Source: Chloracidobacterium sp.
GTDB lineage: Bacteria; Acidobacteriota; Blastocatellia; Pyrinomonadales; Pyrinomonadaceae
Direction: 5' to 3'
Assembly (NCBI GenBank): GCA_016715795.1
Contig: JADJXP010000001.1
Coordinates: 310,001 to 374,000, forward strand
Length of the DNA stretch: 64,000 nucleotides
This document shows, piece after piece, positions 19,052 through 26,380 of the stretch; the stretch's first letter is position 1; each line of letters begins with the position of its first letter. The notes beneath the pieces are model-generated. The model worked only from the letters and a program-made list of their open reading frames with translations. It did not search any database and was not told the DNA's origin. Both the position numbers and the translations under genes were made by a program.

Positions 19052-19464
19052 TTCTTTGTCGAATCCAGCAAAAATCCGGTCGGTGTCGCCGTGTGGTCAA
19101 ACCGGTAAGTGTAGGTATAGAGACCAAACGGCAGGATGTTCACGGTTTTTGCATAAACAACATGCGCGGTCAGTGCGTTGCCGTTCTGCCTCACATCGAT
19201 CAGTGCGTCGGCCGGCACGTCGTTCCGCTGGGCGGATTGGTGTATTCGAGCCTTTACGTTCTCGACCGGGCTGACCTTGCCGGGCAGCGCAAGCCCCTGA
19301 ACGACCGCTGTCATCATATCGGTCCTGAGGCTCTCGGCTGCGTAGGCAACGGGAACGTAGTTATACCCTGCATGAGCTACGAGTGCTATCACAACGGCTG
19401 CGATAACGAGCTTCACGCCGGCGCTTCCGCGTTCGGATTCGCGGCCTTTCAGAATCTGGTTCAT
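19048..19464 (-). CDS. Small single-pass membrane protein, possibly DUF4845-like
   Basis: 138 residues: a short polar N-terminus, one membrane segment (AGVKLVIAAVVIALVAHAGY), then about 100 residues outside. The arrangement resembles DUF4845 proteins (membrane anchor then a small alpha/beta domain), but no decisive motif is visible. It is the last gene of the glmM-aroB transcript, 24 nt after aroB. Function unknown. Confidence 0.6.
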   Translation of the reverse strand: MNQILKGRESERGSAGVKLVIAAVVIALVAHAGYNYVPVAYAAESLRTDMMTAVVQGLALPGKVSPVENVKARIHQSAQRNDVPADALIDVRQNGNALTAHVVYAKTVNILPFGLYTYTYRFDHTATPTGFLLDSTKN

Positions 19465-19488
19465 ATTTCGGGCTCCGTTAAATCGGCG

Positions 19489-20655
19489 TTATGCCCATTT
19501 CTTAAGGCATCTTGTGAGAACGCTCAAGAGCATTTTCGGTGGGATATCCTTGCCGGTAAGGACCACCGGCTTACCGATACCGCGAAGTAGTACAATCTGT
19601 CGCGAACCGGCAATATTCTTCTTGTCAAGATCGAACGCCTCGATGATCGCTCTGGTATCGATGCCGGCCAGCGACGGCAGAGAGCCGACGCGATGCACAA
19701 CATCGTATAACAAGTTTACATCCTTTTCGCCGCACAGCGCAAGAGTTTTTGACAACTCTGCGGCGAACAAAATACCGTAACCGACTGCCTCACCATGCCG
19801 CAGATACTTGTAATCTGTGACCATTTCGAGCGCGTGGGCCAGAGTATGGCCGAGATTCAGGACCTTGCGCGAACGGCTGTCGGTCCTGCCCGCATCTTCC
19901 ATACTGTCGCCGGCGACGATCCGCGATTTGAATTCAATATTCGCCAATATCAAATTTGAGATCTCAGATCTAAAATCCTTGTCCGTGAAATGGTCCGAAA
20001 ACTGATCGAGTGAATACTTCGCCAGCAACTCGCCCGTTTGCTCGACCTGGCCCCGCCCGGCCAGCGCTGAATGTTTGATCACCTCACAGAAGCCTGCAGC
20101 AAGCTCCCTTGGCGTGAGCGTTCGGAGAACCGCTGGGTCGATCAAAACACCAGCCGGATCGTGAAACGCCCCGATCAGGTTCTTTCCAAATGCAGTATTA
20201 ACGCCCGTTTTTCCGCCGACTGATGAATCGACCATCGCAAGCAGCGTTGTAGGGATCTGCAGACAACGGACACCGCGAAGATATACTCCCGCAGCAAAGC
20301 CCGCGAGGTCGCCGACCACGCCGCCGCCCAATGCGACGACCGCATCGCTTCGCGTCAGGCCTGCATCTGAAAATATTCTCAGCGCAGATCCAGCCGTTAC
20401 TAGCGTCTTATAAGCCTCGCCGTCGCGCATCAGGAACCGCGAGACGTGAAAACCCGCAGCCTTCAGCGACGATTCGACAACTTCGCCGTAGAGCTTATGA
20501 ACCGTCGGATTAGAGACAACTGCGACCTTCCCGTCGCCACGTCTTAGCTCAGACGAAGCCCAATGTCCGACCGACGCAAGCAGCCCACCACCAACGGTGA
20601 CGCGATAGCTCACCACCCGCCGTTCAAGCTTGACCTTAATGATCCGCTTCTTCAC
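19489..20655 (-). CDS. aroB: 3-dehydroquinate synthase
   Basis: 388 residues. It converts DAHP to 3-dehydroquinate in the shikimate pathway, in the cytosol, using NAD and a divalent metal. Family landmarks: the nucleotide-binding GGGVVGDLAGFAAGVYLRG, then PTTLLAMVDSSVGGKTGVN, and the metal ligands in GFCEVIKH, NLGHTLAHALE and RHGEAVGYG. The start is a GTG overlapping the glmM stop (GTGA), which indicates translational coupling. A slightly longer N-terminus than usual (MKKRIIKVKLERR) is the only oddity. Confidence 0.95.
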   Translation of the reverse strand: MKKRIIKVKLERRVVSYRVTVGGGLLASVGHWASSELRRGDGKVAVVSNPTVHKLYGEVVESSLKAAGFHVSRFLMRDGEAYKTLVTAGSALRIFSDAGLTRSDAVVALGGGVVGDLAGFAAGVYLRGVRCLQIPTTLLAMVDSSVGGKTGVNTAFGKNLIGAFHDPAGVLIDPAVLRTLTPRELAAGFCEVIKHSALAGRGQVEQTGELLAKYSLDQFSDHFTDKDFRSEISNLILANIEFKSRIVAGDSMEDAGRTDSRSRKVLNLGHTLAHALEMVTDYKYLRHGEAVGYGILFAAELSKTLALCGEKDVNLLYDVVHRVGSLPSLAGIDTRAIIEAFDLDKKNIAGSRQIVLLRGIGKPVVLTGKDIPPKMLLSVLTRCLKKWA

Positions 20656-22010
20656 TTTTGAGAAGGAATTGCTGCCGCTATCACATCTGCCAGCCTGTTT
20701 GCCTGAACTTCGATCATCGCCTGATCCTTGCCTTCGATCATTACGCGGGCGAGATTTTCCGTGCCCGAATAGCGAAGCAGGAGCCGGCCATTTCCGTCGA
20801 GCTCTTTTTCAAGCTCGGCCGCGGCAGCAGCGACCTCGGGCACCGCGTCAAACGGCCGCTTTTCGCCGACCTTCACATTGACCAGTATCTGCGGATACTT
20901 CGTAAATCCGGCGACTGCCTCCGACAGCGTCAAATCGCGTTCGGTGACGGCCTTTAGCAGCATCAATGCGGTCATCATGCCGTCGCCGACCAAGCTGATC
21001 TCAGGCAGGATGATATGTCCCGATTGCTCGCCGCCGATTGCCGAGCCCGAATTTAGTAGTTCTTCAAGCACGTATTTGTCGCCGACGTTTGTCCGGTCTA
21101 GCCGAATGCCGATCGAGTCAAATGCTATTTCAAGCCCGATATTGCTCATCACCGTGGCAACGACGGTCGAATTGGTAAGATTTCCGTGCTCTTTTAGAAA
21201 ACGCCCCATCACCCACATCGTTGCGTCACCATCAACGATGTCGCCATGCTCGTCAACGAACAGCGCTCGATCCGCGTCGCCATCAAATGCGATACCGGCG
21301 TCGGCCCTTTCGACGACGACCCTTGCCTGCAAGCCCTCGAGATGCAGCGAGCCGCAGTCGAGGTTGATGTTGCGTCCGTCAGGCTCATCATTGATCGGCA
21401 CGACATCTGCACCCAGCCGGCGGAATAGATCAGGAGCCAAACCTGATGCGGCACCGTTTGCGCAATCGATAACGATCCTTTTCCCGGCCAGATCCAACCC
21501 ATGAACCTCAACGATCAAATGCTGCAAATAATCGACGCGAAATCGCTCGTCGGACCGCAGGCTGCCAGCCTGCGTGTGCGTGGCTCCACCCCCGGCCTCG
21601 CAGGCCGCGTAAATATCCGCCTCGATCGCTCGCTCAACCGCACCCTCGATCTTCTTTCCCGTGGGCAGGAATATCTTGATGCCATTGTCCTGATAGGGGT
21701 TATGCGACGCGCTCACGACCACGCCCGCATCGTATTCAAATCTGCGAGTGATATACGCCACGCCCGGTGTCGTTATCACGTCGCCCGACACACACTCGGC
21801 TCCCGACGACCTTGCCCCGGCGTGGAATGCGGCCTCGATTTGCGGCCCAGACTCGCGCGTGTCGCGTCCTGTGACGATCCGTGCCGTTCGTCCTAGGCGA
21901 TCACTCAACTGCCGCGCAAGCGACGCGCCGATCGCAAAAACAGACCTGTCATCGAGCGGAAATTCGCCCGCGTGCCCGCGAATACCGTCAGTCCCAAAAA
22001 GAGCTTTCAT
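20652..22010 (-). CDS. glmM: Phosphoglucosamine mutase
   Basis: 452 residues, normal length. It interconverts glucosamine-6-phosphate and glucosamine-1-phosphate on the way to UDP-GlcNAc and peptidoglycan. It starts with the family signature LFGTDGIRGHAGEFPLD. The phosphoserine loop is VVSASHNPYQDNGIKIF, the metal loop is FDGDADRALFVDE, the sugar loop is GGEQSGHIILPE, and the phosphate-binding loop is RYSGTENLARVM. First gene of a minus-strand operon with aroB and the small membrane protein. Confidence 0.95.
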   Translation of the reverse strand: MKALFGTDGIRGHAGEFPLDDRSVFAIGASLARQLSDRLGRTARIVTGRDTRESGPQIEAAFHAGARSSGAECVSGDVITTPGVAYITRRFEYDAGVVVSASHNPYQDNGIKIFLPTGKKIEGAVERAIEADIYAACEAGGGATHTQAGSLRSDERFRVDYLQHLIVEVHGLDLAGKRIVIDCANGAASGLAPDLFRRLGADVVPINDEPDGRNINLDCGSLHLEGLQARVVVERADAGIAFDGDADRALFVDEHGDIVDGDATMWVMGRFLKEHGNLTNSTVVATVMSNIGLEIAFDSIGIRLDRTNVGDKYVLEELLNSGSAIGGEQSGHIILPEISLVGDGMMTALMLLKAVTERDLTLSEAVAGFTKYPQILVNVKVGEKRPFDAVPEVAAAAAELEKELDGNGRLLLRYSGTENLARVMIEGKDQAMIEVQANRLADVIAAAIPSQK

Positions 22011-22219
22011 AGGGATGGCTGGCCGTTACGGCCCGTGCGAACAAGTTATACCGCACCGCAGGCCTCGCAAACAAATCGAAGTATCCATAACGATTTGTTG
22101 TATATGTTATAAAAATATCGAAAAGTGCTTGACAACCGCTATGCTGATGGGCGAATCTTAGACCTGCAGACGACTCGCAGCCCCGGCAGTAGTTTCCAGA
22201 CGCTCTCTCCGCAACAAAC
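22011..22219. promoter_or_regulatory. Divergent region with a candidate TTGACA box toward the transglycosylase
   Basis: About 210 bp between glmM (minus) and the transglycosylase (plus). TTGACA is at 22129-22134 on the plus strand, but the expected -10 position (around 22152-22158) has only weak matches. The stretch at 22085-22125 is AT-rich. Confidence 0.3.
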
Positions 22220-23494
22220 ATGAAGCTAACAGGTATCGTTGTAATTGTATTTTCGCTCGCATCAGCATCCGCATTCGCGCAGTCCGGCCAGCCGCAGCCG
22301 CCCGGCTCGCAGCGAGTGATCGTGACCAGCACGCTGCCGCCGATAAAGCCGGCTGTAAAGCCCGTGGCCACACCGACGCCTGCTCCGCGGCCCTTCGCGA
22401 CGCCCGTTATCGTCGTTCCGTCGGCTCCGCCGGCCGCCACGGCACCGGTCAGCCAGGCAAGCAACCTGAATTATAAGGGGTTGAGCTTTGCACAGATCAA
22501 ATCAAAGCTCGCCGAGGCCAAGCGTTATCTAGCGACGCGGCCGATGGCGATCGGATCGACCGAATCAATCGTGCCGACGAGCATCATCCGCGTTGCATTT
22601 TACGACGACAGGACGCGGCAGATCGATTCTTATGTACTGACCAAGGACCAGTTCCTCGCGCACGGAGCCTCTACGATGGTCATCTCTGCCGCCGGCAAGC
22701 AACTCGTTTCGCGCACGATCCGCGGCAACGGCGTGAACACGCCGGTAGTGGTCACAGACCAGAGCGGCCACGAACATATGCCGCTGATGGTCCAATATCC
22801 GCGAGAGAAGCGAGGCATGCTTCAGGAAATGGCATATTATGTGTCGAGCCATCCTCAGATGATCACGCCCGAGGTCGTCAATGCCGGCCGCTTTTATGTC
22901 CGCAATGTGATCGATATGGCCCGCGAACAGCTTAAGCGAAAGGGCTTTCAGGTGCAGCCCAAGGTCGCAGATATCGCCGAGCGGCTCTCGACCGTAGAGC
23001 ACGTGGATCATTCGCGCTTTCGCACCGAACCGCACGCTAATATCTATAACGACATCTTTACGCTTTACGCCCTCAATGAAGGCCAGACCTATCGCTATTC
23101 GGTCAGCTCGGCCGGGGCCGGCGGCATGGTGCAGATGATACCGTCCACCTATCGCATGGTCCGCGCACGCCACCCGAATGCCGCCCTCATGCCCGATTTT
23201 GTAGAGGGAATGCGCAATCACGTAAACGCCGCACAGGCAATGCTGCTCTATATGCAGATGACCTGGAACGACCTCATCGCAAGCCCGACCGTTTACAACG
23301 CGTTACAGACGAAGATCGCCACACAAGAGCAGCTAATGGCCGCCGGCTATAACTCGAACCCGGCAAAGCTCGCCGGCTACATCAACCGCGGCGGTGCCGC
23401 GTGGACGATCCTTATCCCTCGCGAAACAAAAGTTTACCTCCAGATCTGGGACTCCCTGGAACGCAACGTCCCCCTGTCGCCTAGGAAGATGTAG
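22220..23494 (+). CDS. Exported SLT-type lytic transglycosylase-like protein
   Basis: 424 residues. A signal peptide (MKLTGIVVIVFSLASASAFA) and a Pro/Ala/Thr-rich linker (residues about 25-80) precede two domains. The C-terminal part (about 260-410) has the lysozyme-like SLT pattern: ALNEGQTYRYSVSSAGAGG, with the Glu at the expected catalytic position, MVQMIPSTYRMV, and AAGYNSNPAKLAGYINRGG. It should cleave peptidoglycan glycan strands in the periplasm. The middle domain (about 85-255) is not recognised. It is divergent from the cell-wall precursor gene glmM. The motif is degenerate compared with Slt70, so activity is inferred. Confidence 0.7.
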   Translation: MKLTGIVVIVFSLASASAFAQSGQPQPPGSQRVIVTSTLPPIKPAVKPVATPTPAPRPFATPVIVVPSAPPAATAPVSQASNLNYKGLSFAQIKSKLAEAKRYLATRPMAIGSTESIVPTSIIRVAFYDDRTRQIDSYVLTKDQFLAHGASTMVISAAGKQLVSRTIRGNGVNTPVVVTDQSGHEHMPLMVQYPREKRGMLQEMAYYVSSHPQMITPEVVNAGRFYVRNVIDMAREQLKRKGFQVQPKVADIAERLSTVEHVDHSRFRTEPHANIYNDIFTLYALNEGQTYRYSVSSAGAGGMVQMIPSTYRMVRARHPNAALMPDFVEGMRNHVNAAQAMLLYMQMTWNDLIASPTVYNALQTKIATQEQLMAAGYNSNPAKLAGYINRGGAAWTILIPRETKVYLQIWDSLERNVPLSPRKM

Positions 23495-23506
23495 GAAGAC
23501 TGGTTC

Positions 23507-23800
23507 TTGCTCAAGCAGCTTTGCGCTCGACCGCTTCTTCCACGCGTAGAACGTCGTCTCGTGAACGCCAAGAACTCACGGACCGTGATGGCAAAAGAGG
23601 TGGTGATATTCGCCGGCCGCGAAGCGGGCTCATCGTTTGGCGAACTTTGCGACATCACCGGCCTCGACAGCTCAAGCGTCAGCCGGCGCTTCGATGCCGC
23701 TAAGCAAAATATCGAGACGGACGCCAGACTTGCCTATGCCAGAGAGCTGGTCGAAAGGAAATACCGCGAGAGAATCGCATCTCTAAAGACGGTGTTGTAG
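23507..23800 (+). pseudogene. C-terminal remnant resembling a Y1/REP-associated transposase tail
   Basis: 97 codons. The part from about residue 30 (VIFAGREAGSSFGELCDITG, then LDSSSVSRRFDAAKQ and a charged helix) resembles the DnaA-like helix-turn-helix tail found after the catalytic domain of many Y1 (REP-associated) transposases. The catalytic HUH domain is absent upstream, where the transglycosylase gene ends 13 nt earlier. It is most likely a 5'-truncated relic; an independent small DNA-binding protein cannot be excluded. Confidence 0.4.
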
Positions 23801-24075
23801 TCAAGGCGGAGCTTCGCTGTTCGGCGCGGGGGCCGGTGGTGAAGTGGGTAGTCGGTTGACGAAGAAGTTCTGATCTTCATTTATTTGTTCGTAGCTGTCC
23901 GAAGCGTGGCATCGGACTTGTCGAGTAAGAGCTGGTGGCTCACTCATTCATCTCTTCGGGTCTGCTTGTGTTAGCGAGGCAGTGTTTCTCACTGCCTCAA
24001 TACCCATGATGTTTCGTTTCGCACTTTGCCGGCGGTCAAGCAAGGCAAGGTTGGCTTGGCTCTATCAGGTCACGG
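23801..24075. other. Non-coding flank of the IS110 element with a perfect hairpin
   Basis: No gene seen. GAGGCAGTG (23976-23984) pairs with CACTGCCTC (23990-23998) around TTTCT. This is the 3' flank of the IS110 transposase. In the IS1111 branch of IS110 elements this side encodes the bridge RNA, so the hairpin could belong to it; that is only a possibility. Confidence 0.4.
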
Positions 24076-25128
24076 TCATTTCCGGACCATGCGATTCTTT
24101 CGAGCATTGCCAACTGTGCGTCCACGCAGGTCGAACTCTTCTGCCGTGATCGAGTCACGAAGCATTATCGAGAGTTTGACCAGAAGTTTGCGGGCAGTGG
24201 CCGTTTTGGCCACAGCCCTGGGTTTCCTCTTTGAGAGCCGTTTGTAGAATGCGTTCAGTCTCGCATCCGAGCGAACGGCTATCTGAGAGGCTTGGCCCAG
24301 ATGAAAGCGAAGCAGTCTCGGCCCTGCCTTGCTGATCCGCCCGAAGCGTATCTTCTCGGCACTGGAACGTTCGACGGGATCGTAACCTGCAAAGCGTGTT
24401 ACTGCTTTGGTTCCTTTGTCGAAGCGTGTGACATCGCCGACCGTGTGAACGAATATCAGGGCCGTGAGATATCCGACGCCCCTCTGGGTCATCAGCAGCT
24501 GTGCCTTGGTGTCTGCCGTTGCTTTCTGCTTTAGCCAAGACTCGACCTCGAGTATTCGCGCTTTGAGGTGCTCAAGCGTAGAGAAAAGCTGGTCACGGCA
24601 CAGTGCCGAAGCCTCGCACATATCCACCTCCTTGATCACCTTCTGGGCGGCGACGGTTCTCATCAGCGACTTCGGCATTCCGATGTCCCGGGCAACGGCA
24701 CTCAGACGGTTGTAGATCTGTGTCCGGCGCCCAACCAGGCTCGATCTCAGCTTGATCACGTCGAGTATCTCCGTGCTCTGTATTGGTCGCCGCCAGATCG
24801 CCGGAAACTCATTCCGCATCAGCAGCCAAAGCATGTGCTCGGCGTCGATCCGGTCGTTCTTGTGCCGGGAAAGTGCGGTCTTCCTTATCGAAACCGGATT
24901 GCCGACGAGCAGCGTATGACCGGCCTCGGCGACTATCCTCTCGAACCACCCGCATCGACTCGATGCCTCGATCCCGATCACGGCCTGTTTCCCAAGCGAC
25001 GAGTAATACTCGCGTACCTTCTCAATGTCGTGAAACAGCTTTAAAGCCCCTGTCTCACCCGTCTCCTCATCACACCAACAAAGCGTTTGCTGGTATGGAT
25101 GAAAGTCAACTCCAATGTAAAATGTCAT
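24076..25128 (-). CDS. IS110-family transposase (DEDD recombinase)
   Basis: 350 residues from ATG 25128, preceded by AGGAGA 8-9 nt upstream; a TTG at 25146 is in frame but less likely. The N-terminal RuvC-like DEDD domain shows YIGVDFHPYQQTLCWCD, IGIEASSRCGWF and KNDRIDAEHMLWLL. The C-terminal Tnp20-like domain shows MTQRGVGYLTALIFVHTVGD and a serine region in ARLNAFYKRL. IS110 elements use an element-encoded bridge RNA to choose target and donor. The gene looks intact. It lies at the distal end of the Rhs array, in the same orientation. Confidence 0.9.
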   Translation of the reverse strand: MTFYIGVDFHPYQQTLCWCDEETGETGALKLFHDIEKVREYYSSLGKQAVIGIEASSRCGWFERIVAEAGHTLLVGNPVSIRKTALSRHKNDRIDAEHMLWLLMRNEFPAIWRRPIQSTEILDVIKLRSSLVGRRTQIYNRLSAVARDIGMPKSLMRTVAAQKVIKEVDMCEASALCRDQLFSTLEHLKARILEVESWLKQKATADTKAQLLMTQRGVGYLTALIFVHTVGDVTRFDKGTKAVTRFAGYDPVERSSAEKIRFGRISKAGPRLLRFHLGQASQIAVRSDARLNAFYKRLSKRKPRAVAKTATARKLLVKLSIMLRDSITAEEFDLRGRTVGNARKNRMVRK

Positions 25129-25130
25129 AG

Positions 25131-25198
25131 CGGTTTCTCCTGTCAAAGAGCAGATTTCTTCGTCAAAAAGATACTACTCCACCGACCAGGAGAAACCG
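25131..25198 (-). promoter_or_regulatory. 12-bp inverted repeat enclosing the IS110 leader and covering the ribosome site
   Basis: CGGTTTCTCCTG (25131-25142) and CAGGAGAAACCG (25187-25198) are perfect inverted repeats 44 bp apart, ending 2 nt before the transposase ATG. On the minus-strand transcript the arm next to the ATG contains the AGGAG ribosome site, so folding would hide it. It may limit transposase translation, or be part of the element's structured leader. Confidence 0.6.
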
Positions 25199-25216
25199 TC
25201 TTTATAACATCAAGTC

Positions 25217-25232
25217 TGACCCCGTCCGCTTT
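25217..25232 (-). repeat. Truncated copy of the Rhs-array junction motif next to IS110
   Basis: TGACCCCGTCCGCTTT, read on the plus strand, matches the outer edge of the junction elements at 28372, 30321, 33386 and 36065. A second ccgtccgctttt follows. The rest of the junction element is missing, apparently replaced by the IS110 side. Confidence 0.5.
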
Positions 25233-25286
25233 CCGTCCGCTTTTACACCTGTGCGTGCCACCTGGCTGGAGTCACAAAGGTCATGC

Positions 25287-26369
25287 TCAACGAAATTCCA
25301 GTCGACTGGGTGATTTTGTTGGGGCCACATCTAAAACGACACGATATGGATTCCAAAGGGTCTTTCCATGCCAATCTAAGTACCCAATCCTTCCTCCTTC
25401 CATAAACTCGAGGAGACCACTTTCGAGGGGTCGGGTAGATTCGTACTTCGCCTCGATTATTAATTTCCCTGTCTTTTCGATAACCCCCCACTTACCGGCT
25501 ATCTTAACGCCCGCTCGACCCGAAACGAAAGATGTTGCATCGTCAAACCGAGGAAGGATCGCGAGTGCTCCCTCAGTGTCAATGAATCCATATTTATCTC
25601 GAATTCGAACTAGGGCCATTCCATCCGAGAATCTATGAGCATCATCAAAGGAAAATGGGCCGACAGGGTTTAACGCCTTGTCAACGTACTGAAATTTTCC
25701 ATTTTTAAAAACCGCCGCTCGCCCTTCGGAGAATGCCGTCTGCGAGAGAAGGTTGCCAGTTGACGGAGGAACCTCAAACTCCGGTTTGACAACGAAGTGT
25801 CCCGTCGGATCGATGTATCCCATACGTCTATCGAGCACGGCGGGCGCAAGCCCTTCATTGAAATGTCCAACGAGCTTGAACCGTGGCGAGATGACGGTTT
25901 CGCCATTCAAGCCTAAGAATCCCCATAGCCCGCTCCTCCGATAAGGCGCGTAGCCACTACGAAAATTAAAAACCTCATCCACCTCTGGAGTCGAGACAAT
26001 TTCCCCGGTCCGGTCGATAAACTTCCAATGAGAATTAACTTTTACCTTGGCTCGTCCGTTTGAAAAAGGGAACGCCCTATCGAAAATCGCAGGAATTACG
26101 AGTTCTCCTGTCCGGTCAATGTACCCTTCTTTTCCATCCCTGGCGAGCTGCACTGCCGCTAGTCCTTCACTAAACTCATGCACATAATAGAAACTAAACC
26201 CGATCACGACTTCGCCGTTCGAATCAATGAAGCCCATCCGCTCGCCCGCAAATATATCAACCGAACCCTGTCTAACAACAGGATGTAACGACTGGCCCAC
26301 GAGAAGTGAATTCAGAGCGACAGTCAACAGCCCGATACTTATGACAATGACTAGTCTATATTTATGCAT
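25287..26369 (-). CDS. Exported WG-repeat protein, candidate immunity partner of the HEIAH Rhs tip
   Basis: 360 residues with a signal peptide (MHKYRLVIVISIGLLTVALN) and a series of WG-type beta repeats (GYIDRTGELVIPAIFDRAFP, KFIDRTGEIV, GFLGLNGETVISPRFK, GYIDPTGHFVVKPEF, GFIDTEGALAILPRFDD, GVIEKTGKLIIEAKYE). WG repeats form beta structures used for binding. It begins 11 nt after the Rhs fragment at 26381, with AGGAG upstream of its ATG, so it is co-translated with that fragment. Position and export suggest it neutralises that tip in the envelope. WG proteins have other roles too, so this is inference. Confidence 0.65.
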   Translation of the reverse strand: MHKYRLVIVISIGLLTVALNSLLVGQSLHPVVRQGSVDIFAGERMGFIDSNGEVVIGFSFYYVHEFSEGLAAVQLARDGKEGYIDRTGELVIPAIFDRAFPFSNGRAKVKVNSHWKFIDRTGEIVSTPEVDEVFNFRSGYAPYRRSGLWGFLGLNGETVISPRFKLVGHFNEGLAPAVLDRRMGYIDPTGHFVVKPEFEVPPSTGNLLSQTAFSEGRAAVFKNGKFQYVDKALNPVGPFSFDDAHRFSDGMALVRIRDKYGFIDTEGALAILPRFDDATSFVSGRAGVKIAGKWGVIEKTGKLIIEAKYESTRPLESGLLEFMEGGRIGYLDWHGKTLWNPYRVVLDVAPTKSPSRLEFR

Positions 26370-26380
26370 TTGGTAGACTC

